DNA from: Fluviispira multicolorata
Lineage (GTDB): Bacteria; Bdellovibrionota_B; Oligoflexia; Silvanigrellales; Silvanigrellaceae
DNA: 64,000 bases
Direction of reading: 5' to 3'
Assembly: GCF_009208585.1 (NCBI RefSeq)
Contig: NZ_WFLN01000006.1
Location: forward strand, 62,001-126,000
Shown: positions 54,635 through 63,662 of the stretch, in pieces
How positions within the stretch are numbered: the first letter of the stretch is position 1
How the letters are laid out: the number at the start of each line of letters is the position of its first letter
Program-made: the position numbers and the translations under genes
The notes under the pieces: model-generated
Database searches by the model: none
What the model was told of the DNA's origin: nothing
The model's input: only the letters and a program-made list of their open reading frames with translations

Positions 54635-57525
54635 AAAAAATGAAGCAGCACTATATCCGAATTATATTAAGACCCCTTAGAGCACTTAAACTATCTCTCA
54701 TATATTTTTATGGTCGTGTGGCATTATCTTTAGCATTAAGAGGAATTAAAGTTCCTGGATTAAATAAAATAAAGAATAAAATGCCAAAGGGTGCCTTGGG
54801 AGCATATGAAAGACGTGTTTTAATTTATGAAATAAAAGGGGAGCGATATTCATATCGCAAAGGCCCGTTATGGTTTCGCGTTGCATATACAGCAATTACA
54901 TATTTTTTATCAAAAAATAAATTTTGGTTGCTGATTGTTTTTAAAACCACAATTGCTGTTCTAGTAATAGCAATTCCTATTCTTATTTTTGTATTAATTC
55001 GTGGTGTACTTCCAGTACCAGAAAGAGTTTCTTATATTCCAATAAATACAAAGTTAAATGAAACATCGCAAAATAGAACTGATTGGTTATATACAGAAGC
55101 TCCTTTTAATAAAGATGATAATAAGACATCTTTTAACTATATTGATCCTGAAAATGCACGAGGCGTTATTATTACGCCCGTCATAGAAAGCAGTGCACCG
55201 GCAGGTCTAATTCATTTTGGGATTGGATATTATCCAAAAAAGTTAAATTTATTACGTGGATTTTTAACGAGTAACAACGCCCCACTCGCAGTTTCACGAA
55301 ATAGAAATATTCCTATTGAAGTAGAAAATGGAAATAAATTAAGAATTCAATATTATTTATTTCCTCAAAATAAAAATTCTATAACTCAATGTAAAATCCA
55401 GTTGAAAGACCAAAATGGAAATATTTTAGCTTCCACCATTGAAACAACTCCACTCCAATTAAAACCAAGAGTTGCAAAATCACTTTCAGCTGCTTGGAAT
55501 GAACGTTTTCTCCCCAATACAATTCCAAATTACGGAAAAATTGGAGAGTTTATAATAAATGTAAAAGCAGCGCCACAAAAAATCATTGCTAATGTTACAA
55601 ATTTAAATGAAAATTTAGAAATTATAAATAAAGAAATCAGTTTAAATTCAAAGACAGAGGCTATTAAAGAATATCTTTTGAACCATCCACAAAAGAAAGG
55701 TATAGATGTAACACAAGATCCTTGCATCTTTGCTTTAGGAGATTTTAGCCTTGAAAGAATTGTAGTAAGTCCTCCTAAAAGACGTGGAATTGTCTTTATA
55801 TTAGTAGATACGCTGCGAGCTGATACAGCCTACAATTCTGCTTTAATGCCAAATCTAAATGATTTTGCAAAGTCTCAAGGGATTCAATTTATGGAGCACA
55901 GAGCACAAGGTAACATGACTGTGCCAAGCATTATTCCACTCATGACTTCTAAATATTCCCGAGAAATAGGTTCAGTTGCTTTTACGTATGCAGCAGATGC
56001 AAAGATGCGCAAGAATTTTTATGATAAAAAACATCCACTGCTTGCCACTTATATGCAAAATTTAGGCTATAGGGTGGGGGCAATTGGTTGGTTATCATTA
56101 TTTTCTGAAACGATGCAGGGCGGGGTTGACCTTGGTTTTCACAACGCTATTGTGTCAGAAACACCCGAATATGAAGCTCGCCAAATTACAGAACAAATGG
56201 GAAGTTGGTTAGAAAATTATGGAGACTCTCCATTCTTTTTATACCTTCATTACAATACAACCCATGGTCCATATAAACCTCCTCTTGAAGAAGTTGATTT
56301 AAAAAAATTCCTTTCAAAACCATTTGGGCTCAATCAAAAAAAACAATTTTATGATGGCACGGCACGCTACTGGGATAAAGAATTTTTAAGTATTATCCAA
56401 AAATTAAAAGATCTTGGTATATATGATGAAGTTGATATTATTATCACATCAGACCATGGTGCTCAATTGGACAGACAGCCTTGGAATTATTTTTTGGGTG
56501 TCCCACAAAATATCGACGGTGGATATGCCGACAAAGGAAGTTCATTATTTGATGAAGAAGTGAGGGTACCTCTCATTATTAAATTAGCAGATAATTTTAA
56601 AGGCATAGGAGAATCAATCAGCATACCTACTGCACATATTGATTTATTTCCAACATTATATAATTTAGCTGGAGGAAAAAGTGTAAGTAAACAATGGAGA
56701 GGGATAGATTTATTTCCAGCTTTAGAAAAGAAATCTTCACTTACATTTTTAGATATATTAAAAGATCGAAATAGTATTTATTTTGATGGGCATCGTTATG
56801 CCGGAATTCTTTATTGGGGAGGAGAGTTCAATCAAAAACCCATGAAATACGTTCGCCAACTTGCCCCCGATAAAATTAAACTTTATTTAACCCATAATCC
56901 TTGGAGTCAGCAGATCAGTTGGTATCAACCAGAAATTTTTTCAAATGTAAATTTTAGCAATCACACAGAAGATATTATACCAATGACTCAAAATAATAAT
57001 TTGAAAGAACTGAGAAAAGCTTATTTCGAAAAATCACCCTCTGATAAAATCATTCGACTCACTGCAAAGTTCAGCGGAACATTTAATTTTTCAACTAAAT
57101 TAAAAAAAATCGGAAATAATTTACCCAAAATATCTTTAGTACCAACAAATATAAAATACACAGAACAAGAAAATAAAGATATTATTCGATTCAATTTTCA
57201 TGGAGAAATTCAGCCAGATGAAAGCATATGGATTAATTTAGGAGATAGTTCTTTAGAAGAAATTAATATATCTGACGATATCATTCCTGTCGCATGCCCA
57301 AATGGAAATAGAATTGATAAAGAGTTTTTAGTTGACACTCTGCAAAATAATATTTGTTCTTTTTTTGCTCCTCCAGATGGAATCATTGAAAGAAACTACA
57401 CAAATAAGGATCATGTTATCATCTTCCAAAAAAGTTTATCCAATGAACAAGTAGAGCAAATTGAAGGAACGGGTGCTGGCGCAGCATTGCAAAATGCTCT
57501 GCGTGAATGGGGTTATGCAAAGTGA
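54631..57525 (+). CDS. Membrane-bound sulfatase-fold enzyme, second of two
   Basis: 964 aa. It has an unusual basic N-terminal segment (IRIILRPLRALKLSLIYFYG and onward), one clear membrane helix near 105-130 (FKTTIAVLVIAIPILIFVLI), a beta-rich periplasmic section of about 240 residues, and a sulfatase-fold domain (about 385-735). Motifs: VFILVDTLRADTAYN (metal), GNMTVPSIIPLMTSKYSREI (Thr nucleophile), LYLHYNTTHGPYKPP and IIITSDHGAQLDRQ. A further C-terminal beta-domain of 200 residues follows. It is coupled by ATGA to the enzyme before it, so the two should act on the same envelope polymer. The nth gene begins within its last bases. Confidence 0.87.
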   Translation: MKKMKQHYIRIILRPLRALKLSLIYFYGRVALSLALRGIKVPGLNKIKNKMPKGALGAYERRVLIYEIKGERYSYRKGPLWFRVAYTAITYFLSKNKFWLLIVFKTTIAVLVIAIPILIFVLIRGVLPVPERVSYIPINTKLNETSQNRTDWLYTEAPFNKDDNKTSFNYIDPENARGVIITPVIESSAPAGLIHFGIGYYPKKLNLLRGFLTSNNAPLAVSRNRNIPIEVENGNKLRIQYYLFPQNKNSITQCKIQLKDQNGNILASTIETTPLQLKPRVAKSLSAAWNERFLPNTIPNYGKIGEFIINVKAAPQKIIANVTNLNENLEIINKEISLNSKTEAIKEYLLNHPQKKGIDVTQDPCIFALGDFSLERIVVSPPKRRGIVFILVDTLRADTAYNSALMPNLNDFAKSQGIQFMEHRAQGNMTVPSIIPLMTSKYSREIGSVAFTYAADAKMRKNFYDKKHPLLATYMQNLGYRVGAIGWLSLFSETMQGGVDLGFHNAIVSETPEYEARQITEQMGSWLENYGDSPFFLYLHYNTTHGPYKPPLEEVDLKKFLSKPFGLNQKKQFYDGTARYWDKEFLSIIQKLKDLGIYDEVDIIITSDHGAQLDRQPWNYFLGVPQNIDGGYADKGSSLFDEEVRVPLIIKLADNFKGIGESISIPTAHIDLFPTLYNLAGGKSVSKQWRGIDLFPALEKKSSLTFLDILKDRNSIYFDGHRYAGILYWGGEFNQKPMKYVRQLAPDKIKLYLTHNPWSQQISWYQPEIFSNVNFSNHTEDIIPMTQNNNLKELRKAYFEKSPSDKIIRLTAKFSGTFNFSTKLKKIGNNLPKISLVPTNIKYTEQENKDIIRFNFHGEIQPDESIWINLGDSSLEEINISDDIIPVACPNGNRIDKEFLVDTLQNNICSFFAPPDGIIERNYTNKDHVIIFQKSLSNEQVEQIEGTGAGAALQNALREWGYAK

Positions 57526-58181
57526 ACCGAGCTAAATTAATGAATAAAAAACAATGCGAAGACGTATTTAAAAAACTCTCTGACATGTGGCCAAATGCTA
57601 AATGTGAATTATTACACAACAATCATTTTCAACTTTTAATTGCTGTGGTGTTAAGCGCACAAGCAACTGATAAATCAGTGAATAAAGCTCTTGACCCCCT
57701 TCTCATAAAATTCCCTCAATTTTCAGCTTTTAATCTGGTTGAAATGGGGGAAGAGGGATTCTTACAAATCATTCGCAGCATTGGGCTTGCTCCAACCAAA
57801 GCACGTAATTGTTTTAAACTTTCACAAATTTTAATTGATAAATACAAGGGTGAGATCCCCCTTGAAAGAGAGAAACTTGAAGCTTTACCAGGTGTGGGAA
57901 GAAAAACAGCGAATGTTATTTTAAATGTTCTTTGTGGCCTTCCTACAATGGCTGTAGACACCCACGTTGAAAGACTTTCACAAAGAATTGGCTTAGTGGC
58001 GCAAACTAAAGATCGTTTAAAAATTGAACAAGATCTTTTAAATATTGTTCCGAAAAAATATGCCGTGAAAGCACATCATCTGCTTATTTTTCACGGTAGA
58101 TATCACTGCATAGCAAGAAACCCTAAATGCGAACTGTGTCCAATTGAGCCATTATGCTTTAAAGTGGGTCTTAAACATTGA
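57522..58181 (+). CDS. nth: Endonuclease III
   Basis: 219 aa DNA glycosylase/AP lyase for oxidised pyrimidines. LLIAVVLSAQATDKSVNKAL, the helix-hairpin-helix LPGVGRKTANVILN with the catalytic Lys, VDTHVERLSQRIGL with the catalytic Asp, and the [4Fe-4S] ligands C-X6-C-X2-C-X5-C (CIARNPKCELCPIEPLC) are all intact. The start could be GTG at 57522 (GTGA overlap with the upstream stop) or ATG at 57540, which aligns with E. coli Nth; the Shine-Dalgarno sites do not decide. The gene overlaps the convergent ychF end by 11 bases. Confidence 0.96.
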   Translation: MNRAKLMNKKQCEDVFKKLSDMWPNAKCELLHNNHFQLLIAVVLSAQATDKSVNKALDPLLIKFPQFSAFNLVEMGEEGFLQIIRSIGLAPTKARNCFKLSQILIDKYKGEIPLEREKLEALPGVGRKTANVILNVLCGLPTMAVDTHVERLSQRIGLVAQTKDRLKIEQDLLNIVPKKYAVKAHHLLIFHGRYHCIARNPKCELCPIEPLCFKVGLKH

Positions 58182-59280
58182 ATAAGAAATTCATAATATC
58201 GCCATCTTTACAAGAATAATCACGACCTTCTTTGCGATACAGTCCAGATTCTTTTACTTTTGCTTCACTGCCTAAGCGCATAAGATCATCATATGCATAG
58301 ACTTCAGCGCAGATAAAGCCCTTTTCAAAGTCGGTGTGAATAACACCAGCTGCCTGTGGAGCTTTGCAATTTTTTGGAATCGTCCAAGCACGAATTTCTT
58401 GAACACCCGCTGTAAAATAGGTCATAAGTCCTAAAATTGAGTAACCAGCTTTTATCAACCGATCGAGTCCTGCCTCTTTAATATTTAAATCATCCATGTA
58501 AACTTTAGCGTCTTCAGGTTCTAATTGCCCCAGTTCCTCTTCAAGACGAGCAGATACAACAACAACTTGTGCTCCTTCTTTTTCAGCAATATCACGCAAT
58601 ATTTTTACATACTTTGAGCTTTGTCCATTGTCAGCAAGTTCATTTTCATTCACATTTGCTGCGTAAAGAACCTGTTTTCTTGTAATTAAATGTAAACTTT
58701 TTAAATAATCGTCTTCATCTTCATTTTTAGCCAAAAATGTTCTTGCTGGTTTGAGCTGTTCTAAGTGGTCTTTCAACCTAACGCCACACTCATGCGATGC
58801 CACTATTTTTTTGTCATTATTTTTTAAGATGCGAGCCATTTTATCAATGCTCTTAGAAACAGTTTCAAAATCACAATAGATGAGTTCAGTGTTGATAGTG
58901 TCAACATCCCTTGCTGGATCGGTGTTTCCATCGACATGAGTGATGTTTGAATCTTCAAAACAGCGCACCACATGTACGATAGCATCAACTTGCTTTATAT
59001 GGCCTAGAAACTGATTTCCCAGTCCTTCACCACGGCTCGCACCCTTAACGAGACCTGCGATATCAACAAATTCCATAAAGGTTGGAACAATTTTTTTTGC
59101 TTTTATAATAGCATTAATTTTTTCCATTCTTTCGTCAGGAACAGCAACTCGCCCAACATTTGGCTCAATTGTGCAAAAAGGGTAATTGGCAGCTTGAGCA
59201 TTTGCAGTTCGTGTTACTGCATTAAATAGTGTTGATTTTCCAACGTTTGGAAGGCCTACAATTCCACAATTAAAACCCAT
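58171..59280 (-). CDS. ychF: Redox-regulated ATPase YchF
   Basis: 369 aa, a universal Obg-like ATPase thought to act with ribosomes in stress responses. P-loop GIVGLPNVGKSTLF, DIAGLVKGASRGEGLGN, and the C-terminal TGS domain (CKAPQAAGVIHTDFEKGFIC; YSCKDGDIMNFLFNV) are in place. The NxxE specificity motif of YchF (for ATP) corresponds to ANVNENELAD. The start is ATG at 59280, with AGAGGG upstream; longer upstream frame (to 59385) is not coding. Its gene converges on nth. Confidence 0.96.
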   Translation of the reverse strand: MGFNCGIVGLPNVGKSTLFNAVTRTANAQAANYPFCTIEPNVGRVAVPDERMEKINAIIKAKKIVPTFMEFVDIAGLVKGASRGEGLGNQFLGHIKQVDAIVHVVRCFEDSNITHVDGNTDPARDVDTINTELIYCDFETVSKSIDKMARILKNNDKKIVASHECGVRLKDHLEQLKPARTFLAKNEDEDDYLKSLHLITRKQVLYAANVNENELADNGQSSKYVKILRDIAEKEGAQVVVVSARLEEELGQLEPEDAKVYMDDLNIKEAGLDRLIKAGYSILGLMTYFTAGVQEIRAWTIPKNCKAPQAAGVIHTDFEKGFICAEVYAYDDLMRLGSEAKVKESGLYRKEGRDYSCKDGDIMNFLFNV

Positions 59281-59526
59281 GTTATTCCCTCTTTTTAAAA
59301 AAGCTTTGCCTTCAAAAACGGCAGCGGGTAACATTAAGACGATTTTACATCTAAGGCAAGATCGAAAGAGAAGGTTGTGCCACATTGGTTGACAGTTCTG
59401 CAGCTCGTGTTAAACCAATCCCTGAGCCTAAGGTTGGAGTTGACATGTGTTGAGGACATGGTTTCTTCTAAGTTGACACTTTCCTGCTACGATCGAGAAT
59501 TTACATTTGTTTTAAAGGAATATGAC

Positions 59527-59994
59527 ATGAATTCTGAAAATCTTAATAGAACAATAGAGGGAGCAACTGTTCAAGGACCTACAGACGACTCAGATAACGC
59601 TGCTATTACGAATGAAAAACTTCTTAGTTTTTCTTCGTGTCCTGAAGAGTTTAAATTATTTATCGAAGACACAAGTTTAGAAAAACTTGTTTATTGGAAA
59701 CTTCATAACTTATTTGAAAAATTCGATGAAGATTCTCCAAATGATATTTTAAAAACAGTTTTAGCTCATGTTGAAAGACCTCTTTTTGCTCTTGTCCTTA
59801 AAAAGACAAAAGGAAATCAAAGTAAAGCTGCAGACGTTTTAGGCTGCAACAGAAATACACTCCACAGAAAATTAAAAGAATTTTCTATTGAGCCGCGCGA
59901 TTTACGCCGTGCATTGCGTAACTCGGAACGCTCAGCAGCAAAAGCAACTTTCAACTCTCGTTTAGAAGAAAACTCTGCTGAAGCAAGACAATAA
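59527..59994 (+). CDS. Fis-type helix-turn-helix protein
   Basis: 155 aa. The C-terminal 50 residues (LKKTKGNQSKAADVLGCNRNTLHRKLKEF) match the Fis/NtrC-type DNA-binding domain. The N-terminal 100 residues are acidic and unlike Fis. A small nucleoid-associated or regulatory protein is likely; it lacks an AAA+ or receiver domain. The start is ATG at 59527 with AAGGA seven bases upstream; the frame continues upstream without a ribosome-binding site. A perfect terminator follows, so it is a single-gene unit between ychF and dnaB. Confidence 0.85.
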   Translation: MNSENLNRTIEGATVQGPTDDSDNAAITNEKLLSFSSCPEEFKLFIEDTSLEKLVYWKLHNLFEKFDEDSPNDILKTVLAHVERPLFALVLKKTKGNQSKAADVLGCNRNTLHRKLKEFSIEPRDLRRALRNSERSAAKATFNSRLEENSAEARQ

Positions 59995-60017
59995 TTTTAT
60001 TTTGTTGAGTGTATAAT

Positions 60018-60056
60018 ATCTATCCGAAATCAGTTTTGCTTTCGGATAGATTTTTT
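60018..60056 (+). terminator. Terminator after the Fis-type gene
   Basis: ATCTATCCGAAA (60018-60029) and TTTCGGATAGAT (60040-60051) pair perfectly over 12 bases with a 10-base loop, followed by five T residues. It separates the Fis-type gene from dnaB. Confidence 0.85.
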
Positions 60057-60079
60057 AAAATAGATGAATAGGTTTTAAA

Positions 60080-61447
60080 ATGAATTCTACACCACAAAAT
60101 ACGCCTAGTATAGCTGGCCTTCCTCACTCCAGAGAAGCAGAACAAGCCGTTCTTGGTACCATTCTTGCAACACCGTCAAGTGTATTTGGTCACACAGATA
60201 AACTTATTCCTGAATATTTTTTCGATCCACAACACAGAATAATTGTTTCTGCAATGCGGGAACTTGTTGCAGAAAACACACCTGCTGATGTTACTTTAGT
60301 TTATGGAAAACTCAGAGAAAAGGGTGACAATTTAAAAGCCGGAGATCTAGAAGGAGTTCGTAGACTTCTCGAATTTAATGCCCGCCCTGAATTACTTGGC
60401 TATTGGCTTGATGAAGTCAAAAAATATTGGGAGCTCCGACTTGTCATTGAAGCCTGCGCAGAAATCGTAGGAAGAGGGAAAAAAGTTGCGGGGGCAAATG
60501 TTGAAGAATTTTTAAGTTATGCTGAATCTAAATTTGTTCAATTAGCTGAATCAAGAATTACAACCGGACTTATCCCTTCTTCAAGCGTAGTAAAAGATAC
60601 AATTCTTGATCTTGAAAAATTATTTCAAAACCCTGGTAAAGTAACAGGTGTGCCGAGCGGATTTGTGGATCTCGATCGAATTACAGCTGGATTTCAACCT
60701 TCTGATTTAATTATTTTAGCCGCAAGACCTGCTATGGGTAAAACATCTTTAGCATTAAATTTTGCTGCTAACGCAGTTTTTCTCCATCAAAAATCAGTTG
60801 CATTCTTCAGTTTAGAAATGAGTAATTCACAGCTTATGCAGCGTATGCTAGCAACTGCCGCTAAAATCGAATCTCATAAATTTCGAGATGGGAAAATGAC
60901 AAGCGAAGAACTCGCTCGGCTTTATCCAGAAGCAGCTTCATTTCAAACAGATAAACTTTTATTAGATGATTCACCTGGTATTAGCATTATTGACTTAGCA
61001 AGCCGTTGCCGAAAAGTAAAAAGAGAGAGAGGCTATCTCGATCTCATTATTGTTGACTATCTTCAACTCATGTCTGCAGGTGCTGCGCATGGAAAAGCTT
61101 CACAAAATCGTGAACGAGAGATTTCAATCATCAGTATGGGTCTTAAATCTTTAGCAAAAGAACTCAATTGCCCAGTGATTGCCCTGTCTCAGCTTAACCG
61201 TGGCCTTGAACAAAGACCTGACAAAAGACCACGTCCTTCTGACTTACGTGAATCTGGCTCAATTGAGCAAGATGCAGACCAAATTATGTTTGTTTATAGA
61301 GATGAAGTTTACAATAAAGATACAACCGAAAAAGGAATTGCCGAAATTATTATTGGCAAAAATAGGCACGGTGCCATCGATACTGTAAAACTCGCCTTTC
61401 AAAATAGTTTCACATCTTTCCATAATCTTGCACGCTTTGATAGCTAA
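60080..61447 (+). CDS. dnaB: Replicative DNA helicase DnaB
   Basis: 455-aa hexameric helicase that opens the replication fork. The N-terminal domain (PHSREAEQAVLGTILATPSS) is followed by the RecA-like ATPase: Walker A ILAARPAMGKTSLALNFA, DLIIVDYLQLMSAG (Walker B), ALSQLNRGLEQR, and the terminal KNRHGAIDTVKLAF. No intein is present. The length is standard. It is preceded by a clean terminator, so it has its own promoter in the short gap. Confidence 0.98.
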   Translation: MNSTPQNTPSIAGLPHSREAEQAVLGTILATPSSVFGHTDKLIPEYFFDPQHRIIVSAMRELVAENTPADVTLVYGKLREKGDNLKAGDLEGVRRLLEFNARPELLGYWLDEVKKYWELRLVIEACAEIVGRGKKVAGANVEEFLSYAESKFVQLAESRITTGLIPSSSVVKDTILDLEKLFQNPGKVTGVPSGFVDLDRITAGFQPSDLIILAARPAMGKTSLALNFAANAVFLHQKSVAFFSLEMSNSQLMQRMLATAAKIESHKFRDGKMTSEELARLYPEAASFQTDKLLLDDSPGISIIDLASRCRKVKRERGYLDLIIVDYLQLMSAGAAHGKASQNREREISIISMGLKSLAKELNCPVIALSQLNRGLEQRPDKRPRPSDLRESGSIEQDADQIMFVYRDEVYNKDTTEKGIAEIIIGKNRHGAIDTVKLAFQNSFTSFHNLARFDS

Positions 61448-61557
61448 TTTTTTCCCATATTGTTATAAATTTTCTCTTTTTCCAAGACTTATTTTTTCTA
61501 TCTTTTCTCCGATGAATTGAACACTTGACACTTTCATTCCAGATGGAGAGTGAATTA

Positions 61558-63651
61558 GTGAATATGTCACCTTTTGAAAAAATTGAAGTTATCTTTTTAT
61601 ACAAACCTTATGAAATAAACATTTCCATAAATGAAATTTCTTCATTAAAACTTATTTTAAAAAATTGCTCTTTAGAAGAAGCATTTTCAACAAAAAAATA
61701 TGAATCAGAAAATTTAAAATTATTTGTTTTGACACCAAAACAATACCAAGAGAAACATACGCAAATTAAAACATTTTTAAGACATGGTGAAAACACAAAA
61801 CATGTTGGATTTTTGATTATAGAAAATCTAAATGAATCAAAACAAAACAGAAAGAAAAATATACAAGAAAACAACAAAGCAATAAATGTTTTTAATGAAT
61901 TGTCCGCACCCTATACTAAAAATCATTTTATGCAAGAATTAAAAAACTCTATTTATTCTTTATTTATTTATGCAAGTTCTGACTATCTATCTTCTTTTTC
62001 TATATTAAGAGATATTGAAAGCAATGCTCTAAAAGAAATCAGTCAAGCTATGACAAGTAAATCATTTTTAGCTGGAGATTTTCTAAATTTAGTTCTTAAA
62101 CAAAGCATGAAAATTTCTGGAGCTGATTCAGGTTTTATTATCATTAAAAAAGGATTATTTGATGATAAAAATGATATAAAAGAATCTAATAAATTGAGCC
62201 AAATTAAAAATCAAAAATTTATCCTGAAATATAAAATAAATCTCAGTCAAAAAATAACATTAAAGAAAGAAATTTTTGACCCTAAAAAATCAAAAATAAC
62301 TAAACTCCTTTGTGAAGAAATGATTGGTATTTCTTGGCATGAAGAAAGTAATATAATTGTTTCAAAAAATAAAAAAATCAAATCAACAAGCAGTCCTTTA
62401 TCTGAAATTGATTTTGATCCAAAACATTATAAAATTAAGTCATACTGTGCTTTCCCCATTCGACTCCCCTCGACAGAGGTTGATGGATTTATTATTTTAT
62501 TAAATAAAAAAATTTCTGAAGATCTTATATTAGATAAAAAATCAGATATCGATAATTATGTAACCCATTTTACTGCACATGATTTGAATTTACTCGAATC
62601 TCTAGCCAATCAATCAGGCATTGCTCTTGAACATGCAAAACTTATTCACGACTTAAAACAAGTGTTTGAGTCTTTTACAGCAGCAAGTATTATTGCAATA
62701 GAGTCTAGGGATCCCTCCACAAAAGGTCACAGTGAACGGGTTGCCACCCTAACGGTTGCATTGGCCGATGCAATCAATCAAACTCCCACAGGACTTTATG
62801 CTGCACTCCAGTTTTCTAAAATACAAATCGAAGAAATTCGTTATGCATCACTCTTGCATGATTTTGGAAAAATTGGTGTGCGCGAACATATTTTGCAAAA
62901 AGAAAAAAAATTGTTTCCCTTTGAATTAGAAAAAATTCAATCCCGATTTTCTACTATTCAAGATAAAATGTATATTAATATTCTTGAGTCTTATTTAAAT
63001 AGTCTCATGCTAAAAAAGACAAATCCAACAGAAGAAGAAATTGCAAAAATCAAATTTGAAGTTAAAAAAGTTTCTGAAAAATTAGAAAATTATTGGAAAA
63101 TAATTCTTGATGTCAACGAACCAGCACTTTTAAGTGTCGAGACATTTGAAAAAATTTCAGAGATTGCTGGCTCACAAATTATTATTGGCGAAAATTCTGT
63201 TCCTTTATTGACGCCCCATGAAATAAATCTTCTCAGTATTAAAAAAGGATCGCTCAGCCAACAAGAACGCATTGAAATTGAAAGTCATGTAACTCATTCT
63301 TATAATTTTCTTGTGCAAATCCCATGGTCAAAAGAATTAAAAGATCTTCCTGAGATTGTTTATGGCCACCACGAACGTCTTGATGGTTCTGGTTATCCAC
63401 GCAAATTAAAAAGTAAGGAGATCCCCGTACAAGCCAAAATGATGGCAATCACTGATATTTACGATGCCCTCGTTGCCCGTGATAGACCTTATAAAAAAGC
63501 AATACCTTATGAGAGAGCTCTCAATATTTTGGAATCTGAAGTAAAACTTGGTAAGCTTGATGCAGCGCTCTTTAAAATATTCGTCGAAGCAAAAGTGGGT
63601 GAGCTGACGCTCGAAGCAAGTATGGACGATAGGCCTTCTTCAGTGGCATAA
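61558..63651 (+). CDS. GAF/HD-GYP c-di-GMP phosphodiesterase-like protein with an insert
   Basis: 697 aa. An N-terminal part of unknown type (about 1-180) precedes a GAF-like domain (about 185-360; IKSYCAFPIRLPSTEVDGFI). The HD-GYP domain follows: SRDPSTKGHSERVATLTVAL, LLHDFGKIGVREHIL, HVTHSYNFL, YGHHERLDGSGYP and ITDIYDALVARDRPYKKA. These include the HD metal ligands and the GYP signature, so c-di-GMP (or a related dinucleotide) hydrolysis is plausible. Between LHDFGKIG and HVTHSY there is an unusual insert of about 125 residues. The start is GTG at 61558 with GGAGAG seven bases upstream; nearby in-frame ATGs at 61543 and 61564 are alternatives. The next gene starts 12 bases later, so they form an operon. 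Confidence 0.9.
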   Translation: MNMSPFEKIEVIFLYKPYEINISINEISSLKLILKNCSLEEAFSTKKYESENLKLFVLTPKQYQEKHTQIKTFLRHGENTKHVGFLIIENLNESKQNRKKNIQENNKAINVFNELSAPYTKNHFMQELKNSIYSLFIYASSDYLSSFSILRDIESNALKEISQAMTSKSFLAGDFLNLVLKQSMKISGADSGFIIIKKGLFDDKNDIKESNKLSQIKNQKFILKYKINLSQKITLKKEIFDPKKSKITKLLCEEMIGISWHEESNIIVSKNKKIKSTSSPLSEIDFDPKHYKIKSYCAFPIRLPSTEVDGFIILLNKKISEDLILDKKSDIDNYVTHFTAHDLNLLESLANQSGIALEHAKLIHDLKQVFESFTAASIIAIESRDPSTKGHSERVATLTVALADAINQTPTGLYAALQFSKIQIEEIRYASLLHDFGKIGVREHILQKEKKLFPFELEKIQSRFSTIQDKMYINILESYLNSLMLKKTNPTEEEIAKIKFEVKKVSEKLENYWKIILDVNEPALLSVETFEKISEIAGSQIIIGENSVPLLTPHEINLLSIKKGSLSQQERIEIESHVTHSYNFLVQIPWSKELKDLPEIVYGHHERLDGSGYPRKLKSKEIPVQAKMMAITDIYDALVARDRPYKKAIPYERALNILESEVKLGKLDAALFKIFVEAKVGELTLEASMDDRPSSVA

Positions 63652-63662
63652 ACGAGGAAATT

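Noticed and set aside
52415..57525. True arylsulfatases
   Set aside because: The CxPxR/SxPxR formylglycine motif is absent; both enzymes show Thr at the nucleophile position and N-terminal membrane anchors.
59281..59385. Upstream extension of ychF
   Set aside because: YchF proteins begin directly at the MGFNCGIVG motif, and AGAGGG lies before that ATG.
59377..59526. Upstream extension of the Fis-type gene by 50 codons
   Set aside because: AAGGA directly precedes the internal ATG at 59527, and the upstream part reads as the divergent promoter region of ychF.
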